Source: Sesamum alatum (lineage: Eukaryota; Streptophyta; Magnoliopsida; Lamiales; Pedaliaceae). From it: DNA of 64,000 bases. Under the pieces are notes generated by a model that was not told where the DNA came from, did no database searches, and saw only the letters and a list, made by a program, of their open reading frames with translations. The translations under genes and the position numbers were made by a program. Position 1 is the stretch's first letter. The number at the start of each line of letters is the position of its first letter. The DNA is taken from contig JACGWO010000005.1 in NCBI GenBank assembly GCA_034509735.1, positions 20,139,264 to 20,203,263 of the forward strand, read 5' to 3'. Positions 10,345 to 23,300 of this stretch are shown here, one piece after another.

Positions 10345-11075
10345 TACGTGAACCAACATTCGAGAGGACAAGGATTTGACCATGGGCCGAGTCGTTACCC
10401 CCATGGCTTGACTTCTGCCCAGGACCCGAATGGGGACAACCTCCCCACGGCAGGAGTCATAGCAGTAATTTCGGGAGGCCTGGCAGGGGGGGACTCTGCG
10501 AGCGCAAGAAAACCGCTAGTTCGGGAAGCAAGGGAAAACCATTAGCAGACCCCTATTCAAGTCCACACCGTTGGCATAGAGAAACAAGAGGAAATAAACT
10601 TTAGCTCACAAGACGTGGATCCCAGGAAAGACCAGAACAACGATGCCTTGGTCATTTCGGCCACACTATCCAACTTCTGGGTCAAGAAAGTGTTAGTGGA
10701 CAATGGAAGTTCAGCTAATATCATATTCTACGACGCATATGTCCAGCTGGGGATCAACAATGCTCAATTGCGGAAGATTAACACCCCACTCACTGGGTTC
10801 AGCAGAGATATGATCGAGCCATGGGGGAGGTGACGTTACCACTATTATTGGGCTCCTACCCTAAAAGATCAACCAGGATGGTGAAATTTCTCGTGGTCAA
10901 GGCCCCATCCGCCTACAATGTCATCTTGGGAAGACCAAGCATGAACCTCTTTTGGGCCATAGCATCCACATTCCACATGAAACTTAAGTTCCCCACCCTG
11001 GAAGGAGTGGGAGAGGCCGTAGGGGATGAACAAATGGCAAGAGAATGTTACGCGAATACTCTAAAGAGGTCGTGA
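10345..11075 (+). pseudogene. Gypsy protease region
   Basis: Two frames (10615-10833 and 10821-11075, overlapping by 13 nt) together hold the aspartic protease. The active-site motif is VLVDNGSSANIIFYDAY (about 10690-10740). The second conserved stretch, FLVVKAPSAYNVILGRPSMN, ends near 10945. The linker between zinc knuckle and protease (10345-10614) is open in part and interrupted by stops. The protease normally cleaves the gag-pol polyprotein. A one-step frameshift near 10830 separates the two halves. Confidence 0.8.
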
Positions 11076-11081
11076 GAAAAG

Positions 11082-11492
11082 TTGAACGGGCGAGGACCAA
11101 ATGAAAAAGGAAAAAGAATTATGACATATGCGGTTTCCGAAGCATGGGAAACCCCGGAGGATCCCATGGAAGGGAAGTTCGGAGAAAGGAGAGTCGAAGC
11201 CATCAAAGAGTTGAAGGTAATTAATCTCGCATGGGAAGGCGAGGAAAAGAATACGAATATAGGCACCACAATGAGCCCCTCGTAGAGGAACGCCTGAGAC
11301 GATTTCTAAGAGAAAATCAAGAAGTGTTCACATAGAGTATGGGGGATCTCTAGGGGGATTTCACCTGATGTTATTATGCACCACCTCAGTGTGAATCCCG
11401 ACGCAAAACCTGTGAACCAAAAGAAAAGGATGTTCGGAGCAGAAAGAAGTCAGGCCATAAAAGAAGAAGTAGATAAGTTGTTGAAAGCCAAG
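11082..11492 (+). pseudogene. Gypsy pol, start of reverse transcriptase
   Basis: Fragment leading into the reverse transcriptase. After a stop near 11285, the frame from about 11355 reads SPDVIMHHLSVNPDAKPVNQ, then KKRMFGAERSQAIKEEVDKL and LLKAK, the usual N-terminal edge of plant gypsy RT. It is cut at 11492 by a minus-strand copia LTR. Roughly ten codons expected before the next piece (35031) are absent, so some target sequence was lost at this junction. Confidence 0.85.
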
Positions 11493-13396
11493 TGAAAGCC
11501 AGAGAAAGGCGTGTGGATCATCCCGGGAAATAGCGCGAATGCGGAAGCGCGGTATAAATGTAAATTGCAAAATTTAAACATGCATTATTCGTATAAAATT
11601 AAAACACGTTCAAGGGGTGTACCCTTGAAGTTCCCGGGTGTTCGGTGTATCTCATGAATTAAAACATACATGCAATCATTGAGGCCATAGGATTAAAAAA
11701 TAGAAGAGGACGAAAACGTAAAAGAGACCTACCGGTTCGTCGTTTTTCTTTTCTAACCGGTACTCGCGTTGTTCCCCCGATTTGCTCCAAAATTTCGTAT
11801 GTGAGATCCTCTAAATTGTGACATGCAATCCGCCCACGTATCTTGTACGTCGTGCTAGCGAACGAACAAGTATTTTATTTGGAGAGGACGGATCAATCGC
11901 ACGTTATTGTTTAACGGGATTAATCCTCCTTATGTTCAATTGTTAACACAAAAGAACAAGAAGTATTTTCTTGGAGAGAAAAGGAGAGAGAGGGCGGACG
12001 AGAGAGGAGAGATCGAGGGAGAGAGAGAGTGTGTGTGTGTGTGTGTGTGTGTGTTGAAGTTTTCATCATCTCTCTAAAGGTGAAGGACTAGGAGTATTTA
12101 TAGAGGAGGAGTTTAATCCTCTTCAAACTCCAACTCTAGAAGACTAATTTGACTAGGATTTTGACCTAGTCAAAGTCCTAGTCAAAGTAGTAATTTGACC
12201 TAGTCAAATTAATCCTAGCCATCCATCTTCTCCTTTTAATCTCAACCATTAATTTAATTTAATGGAAGATTTAAAACCTATTTAAATATTCCAAGGACAA
12301 TAAATAAATATAAATATTTATTCTAGGCCCATTAAATTAATTTTCTAATAAATCTAATTTATTAGATAAATCCCTTTTATCCAATAAAAGGAATTAATTC
12401 TTTTCAAGAAAATTAAGGACCCGATTAAATCTAATTTAATCATTCCATTTCTCCAAATATTTAATTCTAAATTAAATACTTTATGTGTGCGGATTGTGTG
12501 TGACTCTTTAGGTTCACCTTTCAACTAGACTTGGTCGGATTCCTAGAGTCCGTCCGTTACCATGGGTGGCTATCTAGCAACGGTCCATGCACTAGAGACT
12601 AGGTGCATTTGAGGGGATGAACATTTACGCTCTAACAGTACACTTGTCCTTCTGTCTACGGTCTCACCACTTAGGGTCTAGGGCACGGAAAATGCAGGTA
12701 CTCATTTTGGACCTAAGTGTCGGTCTGTCCTTTACTAAACGCCGCAAGGGAAACCTTCCCTTCTATTCAATTAATGTGGCAACAGATTTTTGGGACAAGA
12801 CACAGAGCATTTGTTAGACTCAACTCAATGCCTTTTGACAGGAGACAGATCATTTCTTGGAAACAACTGTCACTCTGTACACCGGAGCTGCACTAGACAT
12901 GGCTTATGACTACTCAAGTGCTTCTTGGCAATCTCTCACCATATCTAAGATACAGCCCTAATATACAGGTAAACTCAGTAGTTCCTCAAGTCAAAGCACT
13001 TGACCTGTACTGTTGGAATCGGAAACACAAGTCATACCTAGCCGACCCTAATCAAGGTCCTCCGTAATACGGTTCCCGCGAGTCACCTCAGTCAGCTGCT
13101 CCCTAGCAGGCTAACCCACTAACACTGCTTAGACGACCTTCGTCACCCGTCGATGAAATACGACATCAGATGCTTAGCGCAAGTCTCAAAGGGAATATCG
13201 GTACCTATTTTCGAGATTCCTTGACTTGGAGATTTCCGGACTGATTCGGTAGGACTGATTTTATGGAGCTACCTCCAAGCGTAGTCCCAGTCCCCGAAAT
13301 ACGTTTTCTGTCCGTGGGCTTTGTTTTTGTAGTGAACAGATACATAAAGCAGATAAAGTGAACACAAACAAATAATGCCAAATGAATATCACTTTT
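11493..13396 (-). repeat. LTR1 (family A, truncated)
   Basis: Begins TGAAAGCCAGAG at the gypsy junction, where the gypsy sequence itself reads TGAAAGCCA, a 9-bp microhomology. It carries the U5 hairpin TTCAAGGG/CCCTTGAA (11609-11629), a minus-strand TATA box (TATTTATA on plus, 12095-12102) and a W-box cluster near 12145-12210. A GA run followed by 13 GT units lies at about 12018-12054. About 70 bp of the outer end are missing; at 13396 it changes abruptly into leader sequence. Confidence 0.85.
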
Positions 13397-14778
13397 TACA
13401 TGTTAAAAAATAGAAACCCCAGCGAAAACCCGGGGGGAGTACATAAGGGGGGAGATAGAATGCCTTATTATTCCAAGGCAACAAGAAAGAGAAGAGGAGA
13501 AAATAATAAAAGAGGCACACAGGCCCAACAGAAAATTAAACCATACATTCGGTCTAGGGCTCGTGATCATCCTTTTTTTCCGTCCAACACACATAATCAC
13601 ATAATCTAATCACATAATTATAACATACCAATAATTCATGATATCCAATCATAATTATCCATTATAAAAATAACTAACCAAGTGCGTAACGTGTGAAAAT
13701 ATAGCATAATTGTTGGTAACAATATTTTCTCGTTTTAGGAAATCCCTTCCTCATTATTTCTAAGTAAAATATCCCCGGGATTCCAAATCCAATATATTTT
13801 ACTCTCAAAATAATGTCTTGGAAATTTAGGGAAAATTGAACCAAAAAACGAATTTTCAGAATTTAATTAAAAAATTAAAAACTGAAAAATAAAAAAAAAT
13901 AATACTAGGGTTAAGAAACCCTAGTAACACCGGCCGCCGCCACCGGCAGCAGCCTGCCGGCGAGCGCGTAGGGCAGCAGGCCCAGCCTGCCGACCCTACG
14001 CGCGCGCAGGCGCTGCCTAGCTGGGCGCGCACGCGCAAGCCCCTGCCTGCGTGGACGCGCGCTTGGTGGGCAGCGCTCTGCGCGGCCTGGTGTTCCGGCG
14101 GGCCATCGCGCGCGCAGGCTCCCCTGCCTCTCGCGCGCGCGCTAGCCTGCTGGTCGCCAGCCGCGCATCTGCGCCTGCGCAGTGCGCGCGCAGACGCGCA
14201 CTAGGCACGCCTGCCGGGCGCGCACGCGCAGACACCTCCGTCTGTGTACGCACGTGCCTGGCGATGCTGCCTGGTGTCCGTCCGCGCGCGGACTCTCTGC
14301 CCGCATCCGTGCGCGTGCGCCTGGAGGCGCCGCCCTGGGTGGCCGCGCGACCAGGCGCGCAGACTGCCTGTACGCTTGCCGTGGCGTGCGCGCGTGGGCT
14401 CCCCTGCCCGTCTGCGCGCGCGCCAGGCCTGCGGCCTGTCTGAGGCCCGGCCGCGCTGCTTACCTTGATGGCAGCGCGCGGCCCTGCGCGTCCGGCTAGG
14501 CGGCCGCGCGCAGGCTTCCCTTGCCTGCGCGGGTCTACCCTGCCTGCAGCGCACGGCTGCGCGCGGCCAGCCTCCGGTTGGTCGGCTGCGGTGTTCCTTC
14601 GTTTTTCCGTTCAATTTCCACCCCCGTTTCCCAAGAAAAACAGAAAATACCACATATGCCAAAATCACACGAATTAAAAGCAATAAAACGACATGCTTCA
14701 ATAATCAAGAAAATCAAGAATTAATTAAAACATGCCAAAACACGTTTCATGCTTAAAACGCACATAAAACCCTAGGCC
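13397..14778 (-). other. Copia untranslated leader fragment with GC-rich hairpins
   Basis: Matches the leader of the block 3 element in reverse. It contains the CTAGGGTT hairpin (13902-13924) and a 650-bp GC-rich tract (13930-14590) with several hairpins. The best are 13964-14003 (10-bp outer stem GCGCGTAGGG, inner GCAGGC stem) and 14508-14530 (8-bp stem, loop TTCCCTT). It stops at 14778, just before where the binding site should be, and joins LTR2 inside its sequence. Long open frames here are a by-product of GC content. Confidence 0.75.
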
Positions 14779-16658
14779 TATAAAGAACACGCTCAAGGGG
14801 TGTGCTCTTGAGATTCCCGGGTGTTCGGTGTATCTCATGACATAAACAACATACAATAATCATGGAGGCCATAGGATTGAAAAATAAAGAGGGACGAAAA
14901 TCTTAAAACGAGACCTACCCGTTGTCGTTTTCGTCTTCAACGGCTACTCGCGTTGTTCCCCGTTTTGCACCAAGACCTCGTTCTTGAGATCCTCCAAATC
15001 GTGACACACGATCCACCCACGTATTCTTGCACGTTGTGCTAGCAACGAACAAGTATTATTTTGGAGAGGATAGATCAACCACGCGTTATGAATTAACGGG
15101 ATCGATCTTCCTTAGTTCAATTGTTCCAAGAACAAAAGAACAAGAAAAATAATATTTTCTTGGTGAGAGAGAGAGAGGGGCGGATGAGAGAGGAGAGGAG
15201 AGAGTGTATGTTGTGTGTGTGTTTTCAAGAATCATCATCCTCTAATTGTAGGAGGCTAGGGGTTTATATAGAGGAGGAGTTTAATCCTCTTCAAACTCCA
15301 ACTTTAAGAACTCTATTTTGACTAGGATTTTGACCTAGTCAAAGTCCTAGTCAAAGTAGCATTTGACCAAGTCAAATCAATCCTAGCCATCCATCTCTCC
15401 TTTCCATCTCAACCGTTGATTTAATTTAATGGAATATTTAAAACCTATTTAAATATTCCAAGAGGCCAAATAAATATAAATATTTATTTTAAGCACATTA
15501 AATAAATTCTCTTAATAAATTTAATTTATTAATATAATTCCTTTTATCAAATAGAAGGAATTAATTCTCCAAGAAAATAAAGGACTCGATTAAATCCAAT
15601 TTAATCATTCCTATTCTCCAATATTTAATTCCAACTTAAATACTAAATGTGTGTGTGGATAGTGTGTGACTCTTTAGGTTCACCTTCCAGCTAGACTTGG
15701 TCGGATTCCTAGAATCCGTCCGTTACCATGGGTAGCCATCTAGCAACGGTCCATGGCACTAGAGACTAGGTGAAATATTCGGGGATGCACATTTAGGTTC
15801 TAACAGTACACTTGTTCTTCTGTCTACGGTCTCACTACTTAGGGTCTAGGGCACGGAAAAATGCAGGTACCCATTTTAGACCTAAGTGTCGGTCTGTCCT
15901 TGCTAAACGTCACAAGGGAATCCTTCCCTTCTGTTCAGTTACTGTGGCAACAGATTTTAGGGACAAGACACAGAGCATACGTGAGACTCAACTGTCAATG
16001 CCTTTTGACAGGAGACAGATCCTTTCTTGAAAACTACTGTCACTCTGTATACCAGAGCTGCACTAGACATAGCTTATGACTACTCAAGTGCTTCTTGGCA
16101 ATCTCTCACCATATCTAAGATACAGACCTGACATACAGGTAAACTCAGCAGTTCCTCAAGTCAAAGGACTTGACCTGTACCGTTGGAACCGGGAATACAC
16201 GTCATACCTTGCTGACCATACTCAAGGTCCTCCGTAAGACGGTTCCCGCGAGTCACCTCAGTTAGCTGCTTCCTAGCAGGCTAACCCACTAACACTGCAT
16301 AGACGACCTTCGTCACCCGTCGATGAAACACGACAGCAGATGCTTAGTGCAAGTCTCAAAGGGAATCTCGATACCCATTTTCGAGATTCCTTGACTTGGA
16401 GATTTCCGGACTGACTCGGCAAGACTGATTTCATGGACCTACCTCCAAGCGTAGTCCCAGTCCTCGAAATAGATTCTCAGTCTGTGGGTTTTGTTTGCGC
16501 AGCGAACATATATGTAAAAAGCAAGTAGAAGTGAACGCAAACAAAGTAATGCCATATGAATTTCACTTCTTTATTCATAAATGATTTATCAAAACACACT
16601 GAAATTTTCTAGACATAGGTTACATTTTCCTGCCAAGATTGGCTACATGGTCACCTAA
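14779..16658 (-). repeat. LTR2 (family A, truncated at both ends)
   Basis: Copia LTR lacking about 100 bp at its inner edge and the last few bases (TTCTAACA) at its outer edge, where integrase sequence begins at once. It retains a perfect U3 hairpin GGAATCTCGA/TCGAGATTCC, the W-box cluster and the GA-rich tract. Losing both ends means it cannot function as an LTR for either neighbour. Confidence 0.8.
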
Positions 16659-18047
16659 AACTCATCATGGATCGAACCATGTCCAACAGGGTTCGATTCC
16701 TTCTTTCAGAGACACCATTTAACTGTGGTGCCCGGGAGGTGTCCATTCTGAAATTATACCATTTTCTTTTAGATAATTAAGGAATTCGGTACTAAGGTAT
16801 TCTCCGCCTCGGTCTGACCGTAGGACTTTAATTTTGCAGTTGGTTTGGTTCTCCACTTCAAGTCTGAATTCTTTAAACCTCTCAAGAGCTTCAGACTTGT
16901 ACTTCATCAGGTATACATAACCATACCGTGAATGATCATCGGTGAAGGTTATGAAGTAGGAGAACCCACCTCGGGCCTGCGTCCTTAGTGGTCCACATAC
17001 GTCTGTATGGACGAAGTCCAACAGACCTGTGGCAAGCCTGCTTTGTCCTACAAAGGGCTTCTTGGTCATTTTCCCTCTTAGACAGGATTCACAAGTTGGT
17101 AGCTCACTCAAGTCCCCTACCTCCAGGTTCTTTGAGTCTACCAATCTTTTCATCCTGTCTTGGGATATGTGACCTAGCCTAGCGTGCCACAGTCGTGCGC
17201 TCCCGTTATTATTTATTTTACGTTTGTGTTGAGCTTTAAGAAAGAAGTTCGTTTGTTGCAAGATATAGAGCCCATTATTAAGTGTACCAAGTAGATGAGC
17301 AATTCCACACCTCATCAAATAAAAGCAATTTTTATTGATCATAAACTCATAACCACTATTGTCTAACAATGGAATGGAAATGATGTTTATAATCATACTA
17401 GGTACATATTAACTTTGCTCTAATTCTATACTAATACGATCACTAACTACTAGAGTGGCGGATCCTACTGCTTCTGCCGAGATGGCCTTGCCATTCCCAA
17501 GCTTCAGGATCATATCCCCGCTACCCAGTTTTCTGCTTCTTTTCAGTACCTGCAAATCATTGAAAATGTGAGCTCCACAGCCGGTATCTAATACCCAAGA
17601 GGCAGAATTAGTGACCATATTAACCTCAATCACAAATATACCTTGGTTCGAGAGGAGTTTGGGGCACTACCTCTTCTAATGCCCTTTCTCACGGCAATTG
17701 ATATATATTTCATATGCCCTCGATTGTTGCTTGGAGACAACCTTTCCCTTTCCTTTGCCTTTTCCCTCTTTGGCAATGGGAACACTCTTAGTGTTCGTAG
17801 CTGCTTTGACGGCTTTTCCCTGCCCTTTTTTCCTTTTCCAACGTCCGACACCCATGCCTTTCATCTTGGAAGTTGAAGCACCTCCAAACAATACTGAAGG
17901 CATGGACTTTTTGGTCGTTACCTCGTATTGCACCAACATATTGATCAACTCATGAATGCCCTTCTCAAGTGCGTTCATGTTATAGTTGACAATGAATTGG
18001 TCGAAGGAGGGTGGGAGAGACTGAAGGATCACATCTCTGTACGTTTC
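16659..18047 (-). pseudogene. Copia gag-to-integrase fragment
   Basis: The minus strand encodes, from 18047 down, the last part of gag (QSLPPSFDQFIVNYNMNALE), a basic lysine/glycine-rich linker, the zinc knuckle start (CREKGH), protease with the DTGCGAH active site (about 17580), the GAG-pre-integrase domain (HARLGHISQDRMKRL, about 17170) and the first half of the integrase core (HTDVCGP and SDRGGEY). The 5' part of gag, the integrase end, RT and RNase H are missing. The gag edge at 18047 runs straight into GC-rich leader, and the integrase edge at 16659 into LTR2. Confidence 0.85.
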
Positions 18048-18340
18048 AGAGGATATCCTCTGCCTGCGCACGTCCGCCTCGCTTAGGCGCATGGCCGCGT
18101 GCGGTCAGCCACCGGTTGGCCGCATGTTGCGTTTTTCCATTTCGTTCGACTTTTGCCCCCGTTTCCCAAGAAAAACAGAAAAATACCAACATACCAAAAA
18201 TCATACGAATTGAAAGCAAAAAAACGACATGCTTTAACGATAATAAATCAAGAAATAATTAAAACATGCCAAATCACGTTTTCATGCTTAAAACGCACAT
18301 AAAACCCTAGGCCTATACACCGAACCGCGCTCTCATACCA
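18048..18340 (-). other. Copia leader remnant and primer-binding site
   Basis: A short piece of the GC-rich leader, with the GGTCAGCC/GGTTGGCC hairpin near 18106-18124 now partly mismatched on the sense strand. It ends in CCTAGGCCTATACACCG and the binding site. The site (GCTCTCATACCA, 18328-18339) differs by one base from the tRNA-iMet match. It adjoins LTR3 and shows that LTR3 serves as the 5' LTR of this truncated unit. Confidence 0.75.
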
Positions 18341-20340
18341 CTGAAAGCCAGAGAAAGGCGTGTGGATCGTCCCAGGAAGTAGCGCGAATGCGGAAGTGCG
18401 GTATAAATGTAAATTGCAAAATTTAAACATGCATTATTCGTATAAAATTAAAACACGTTCAAGGGGTGTACCCTTGAAGTTCCCGGGTGTTCGGTGTATC
18501 TCATGAATTAAAACATACATGCAATCATGTAGCCCATAGGATTAAAAAAATAGAAGAGGACGAAAACGTAAAAGAGACCTACCGGTTCGTCGTTTTCCTC
18601 CTCTAATCGGTACTCGCGTTGTTCCCCGATTTGCTCCGAAATCTCGTATGTGAGATCCTCTAAATTGTGATACACAATCCGCCCACGTATCTTGTACGTC
18701 GTGCTAGCGAACGAACAAGTATTATATTTGGAGAGGACAGATCAATCACACGTTATTGTTTAACGGGATTAATCCTCCTTATGTTCAATTGTTAACATAA
18801 AAGAACAAGGAGTATTTTCTTGGAGAGAAAAGGAGAGAGAGGGCGGACGAGAGAGGAGAGATCGAGAGAGAGAGAGAGAGAGAGAGTGTGTGTGTGTGTG
18901 TGTTGAAGTTTTTCATCATCTCTCTTAAGGTGACGGACTAGGAGTATTTATAGAGGAGGAGTTAATCCTCTTCAAACTCCAACTCTAGAAGACTAATTTG
19001 ACTAGGATTTTGACCTAGTCAAAGTCCTAGTCAAAGTAGTAATGTGATCTAGTCAAATTAATCCTAGCCATCCATCTTCTCCTTTTAATTTCAACCATTA
19101 ATTTAATTTAATGGAATATTTAAAACCTATTTAAATATTCTAAGGGCAATAAATAAATATAAATATTTATTCTAGGCCCATTAAATTAATTTTCTAATAA
19201 ATCTAATTTATTAGATAAATCCATTTTATCCAATAAAAGGAATTAATTCTTTCCAAGAAAATTAAAGACCCGATTAAATCTAGTTTAATCATTCCATTTC
19301 TCCAAATATTTAATTCTAAATTAAATACTTTATGTGTGCGGATTGTGTGTGACTCTTTAGGTTCACCTTTCAGCTAGACTTGGTCGTATTCCTAGAATCC
19401 GCCTGTTACCATGGGTGGCCATCTAGCAACGGTCAATGGCACTAGAGACTAGGTGAATTTGAGGGGATGAACATTTAGGCTCTAACAGTACACTTGTCCT
19501 TCTGTCTACGGTCTCACCACTTAGGGTCTAGGGTAAGGAAAATGCAGGTACCCATTTTGGACCTAAGTGTCGGTCTGTCCTTTACTAAACGCTGCAAGGG
19601 AAACCTTCCCTTCTGTTCAGTTACTGTGGCCACAGATTTTGGGACAAGACACAGAGCATTTGTGAGACTCAACTGTCAATGCCTTTTCACAGAAGATAGA
19701 TCCTTTCTTGCAAACTACTGTCACTCTGTACACCGGAGCTGCACTAGACATGGCTTATGACTACTCAAGTGCTTCTTGGTAATCTCTCACCATATCTAAG
19801 ATACAGCCCTAATATACAGGTAAACTCAGCAGTTCCTCAAGTCAAAGGACTTGACCTGTACTGTTGGAACCGGAAACACATGTCATACCTAGTCGACCCT
19901 ACTCAAGGTCCTCTGTAAGACGGTTCCCGCGAGTCACCTCGGTCAGCTGCTCCCTAGCAGGCTAACCCACTAACACTGCTTAGACCACCTTCGTCACCCG
20001 TCGATGAAATACGACAGCAGATGCTTAGTGCAAGTCTCAAGGGGAATCTCGGTACTATTTTCGAGATTCCTGTACTTGGAGATTTTCAGACTGATTCGGC
20101 GGGACTGATTTCATGGACCTACCTCCAAGCGTAGTCCCAGTCCCCGAAATACGTTTTCAGTCCGTGGGCTTTGTTTGTGTAGTGAACAGATATATAAAGC
20201 AAATAAAGTGAACACAAACAAAATAATGTCAAATGAATATCACTTCTTATTCATTAATAATTTATCAAATCCTTGAAATTGTCTAGACATAGGTTACATT
20301 TCGCCTGCCAAGATTGGCTACATGGTCACCTATTCTAACA
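18341..20340 (-). repeat. LTR3 (family A, complete)
   Basis: A complete 2.0-kb LTR from TGAAAGCC to CTAACA on plus. It carries a GA run (about 18864-18886) followed by eight TG units, the U3 hairpin GGAATCTCG/CGAGATTCC near 20045 and the W-box cluster. A primer-binding site lies on one side and the polypurine tract (ATCTCCCACTTGACC, 20341-20356) of the next unit on the other, so one LTR is shared by two units. Confidence 0.9.
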
Positions 20341-20356
20341 ATCTCCCACTTGACCT

Positions 20357-23300
20357 TTAAACCCAATCGCCCATATGTCTAATCCTCATCTTCTCAAGAT
20401 GTTGCGTATGAGCACTCTGCGACATAAGCTTTGTCAGCGGATCTGTTGTGTTGTCTGCTGAGTTGACTCGGTCCATCCGAACGTCACCTCTTCCTACCAT
20501 TTCTCTTAGAAGATGGTAGCATCTAAGAATGTGTTTGGAACGGTGATGAGATCTCGGTTCCTTTGCTTGCGCTATTGCTCCATTGTTATCACAAAAGATG
20601 ACAACGGGCTCGGCGATGCAAGGCACCACACCCAACTCTTGGATGTAGTTTCTCATCCAAACTGCTTCTTTGGCACCTTCTGAAGCTGCTATGTATTCGG
20701 CCTTTGTGGTGGAATCAGCAGTGGTTGCTTGCTTGGAACTTATCCAAGCCACTACTCCTCCATTGAGCCTGAATACATAACCCGATTGAGATTTGGCATC
20801 ATCGTCATCAGACTGGAAGCTAGCATCGCTAAAGCCTTCCAGGATCAGTTCTCCATTGCCATAGACTAAGAACATTTCCTTAGTCCTCCTCAGTTACTTA
20901 AGGATGCCTTTAACAGCATTCCGATGTTCCTCTCCAGCACAAGACTGATATCTGCTTGTTACACTCAAAGCGTAAGCAATGTCAGGCCTAGTGCAGTGGA
21001 CCGCATATTGGATGCTACCTACGGCAGAAGCATAGGGGATGACTTTCATCCTTTCAAGTTCCTCATCAGTCTGCGGGGATGTTTCTTGGATAACTTGATC
21101 CCATGCCTCATTCGAAGGAATCCTCGTTTGGAGTTGTCCATTCGATATCTCTTTAGGACTTTCTCCATATACGAGTTTTGGGTGAGCCCTAACATCCTTT
21201 TAGATCTGTCCCTGACAATCTGGATGCCTAGGATGTAGGAGGCTTCACCCAAATCTTTCATGGAAAACTGAGTCGATAACCATGCTTTTGTGTCACCCAA
21301 CATTCTAACATCATTACCTATGAGTAGAATGTCATCCATATAAAGCACTAAGAACACTATGGAGCTCCCACTGACCTTCTTGTATACACAAGGGTCGGAT
21401 TCGTTTTAGAGAAGTCATAACCCCATATCACTTCATCAAAGAGAATGTTCCAACTTCGGGATTCTTGTTTGAGGCCAGAGATGGACTTCTGGAGACGACA
21501 GACCCTCTGTTCTTCTCCGGTGACCGTGAAACCCTCCGGCTGATCCATATAGATCTCTTCCTCGACGAAACCATTGAGGAAGGCCGTTTTCACGTCCATC
21601 TGCCATATCTTATAGTCATACCATGCTGCTATGGCGAGCAGGATCCGAATGGATTTAGCAATGGCTACCGGCGAATAGGTGTCCTTAAAATCGACCCCGA
21701 GTCGTTGAGTGTACCCTTTAGCTACTAGCCTAGCCTTAAAAGTTGTGACTTCTCCATCAACGCCAAGTTTGCGCTTATAGACCCACTTACAGCCAACTGG
21801 CTTAACACCTTTCGGTGGGTCTACAAGTCCCTACACTTGATTCTCGCTCATGGAGTCCATTTCGCTTTTCATGGCTTCAAGCTATTTCCCGGAGTCGATG
21901 TCAGACATCGCTTCTCCGTATGTCTTAGGATCGTTATCCAGTAGACCGGTCGCATTTAGAAAGTCATATCTCACTGGAGGTCTGGACTCTCTAGTTGACC
22001 TACGGAGAACGGGAACGTCAGTGGTGACTGTGGGCGCTGACTATATAGGAGCTGGCGGTTCAGGTACCGAGGCTGACCTTTAATGAGCCTGTCCTTCATG
22101 CCTAACATGCTGGACTTCTCGAGGTTGGTTAGCCCTTTGGGTATCTAGCCTGAATCCTCTAAGTGAGGAATCCGCGGCTACCTCTGATGATTGATTTCCA
22201 TCACTTGATTCCTCAAGGATCAGTTCATCAGGTTGGATATCCTCTGGAAAACCTTGTTCCAAGAATACTGCATTCCTTGAAACAAACACTTTTTGTTCAA
22301 AGTAGTCATAAAAGTAATAACCTGCAGTTTCTTTAGGGTATCCAATGAACCTGCATAAGCTAGACCTGGATTCTAGCTTATCTCCCACTAACCTCTAGAC
22401 GTATGCGAGGCTAACCCACACTTTCAAGTAGTTGTAGGACGCAGGCTTGCCGTGGCATATTTCATATGGCGTTTGGGTCAATACACTGGTTGGCGCCAAA
22501 TTTAACAACTTGGCTGCCGTTTCCAACACGTAGCCCCAAAAGGACAAGGGCAATTTCGTAAAACTCATCATGGATCGAACCATGTCTAATAGGGTTCGAT
22601 TCCTCCTTTCAGAGACACCATTTAACTTTGGTGTCCTGGGAGGTGTCCATTCTGAAATTATACCATTTTCTTTTAGATAATTAAGAAACTCGGTACTAAG
22701 GTATTCTCCGCCTCGGTCTGACCGTAGGACTTTAATTTTGCAGTTGGTTTGGTTCTCCACTTCAAGTCTGAATTCTTTAAATCTCTCAAGAGCTTCAAAA
22801 CTTGTACCTCATCAGGTATACATAACCATATCGTGAATGATCATCGGTGAAGGTTATGAAGTAGGAGAACCCACCTCGGGCTTGCGTCCTTAGTGGTCCA
22901 CATACGTCTGTATGGATCAAGTCCAACAGACCTGTGGCAAGCCTGCTTTGTCCTACAAAGGGCTTCTTGGTCATTTTCCCTCTTAGACAGCATTCACAAG
23001 TTGGTAGCTCACTCAAGTCCCCTACCTCTAGGTTCTTTGAGTCTACCAATCTTTTCATCCTGTCTTGGGATATTGTGACCTAGCCTAGCGTGCCACAATC
23101 GTGCATTCCCGTTATTATCTATTTTATGTTTGTGTTGAGCGTTAAGAACGAAGTTCGTTTGTTGCAAGATATAGAGCCCATTATTTAGTGTACCAAGTAG
23201 ATGAGCAATTCCACACCTCATCAAATAAAAGTAATTTTTTATTGATCATAAACTCATAACCACTATTTTGTAACAATGGAATGGAAATGATGTTTTTAAT

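Noticed and set aside
11609..11629. CRISPR-like regularly repeated palindromes
   Set aside because: Repeats recur at 2-kb or larger LTR spacing in a plant genome and are explained by LTR copies; there are no short spacers and no cas genes.
13856..14701. Several long overlapping frames on both strands, rich in Ala, Arg, Pro and Gly
   Set aside because: They lie in the GC-rich copia leader, where stops are rare by composition. The same tract in other copies (32328-32956, 51679-52164) is open in different frames, so there is no protein conservation.
16988..17182. Plus-strand frame MVHIRLYG within copia integrase
   Set aside because: It is the complement of the integrase coding strand; the same shadow occurs at 22893 and 54995 and has no family.
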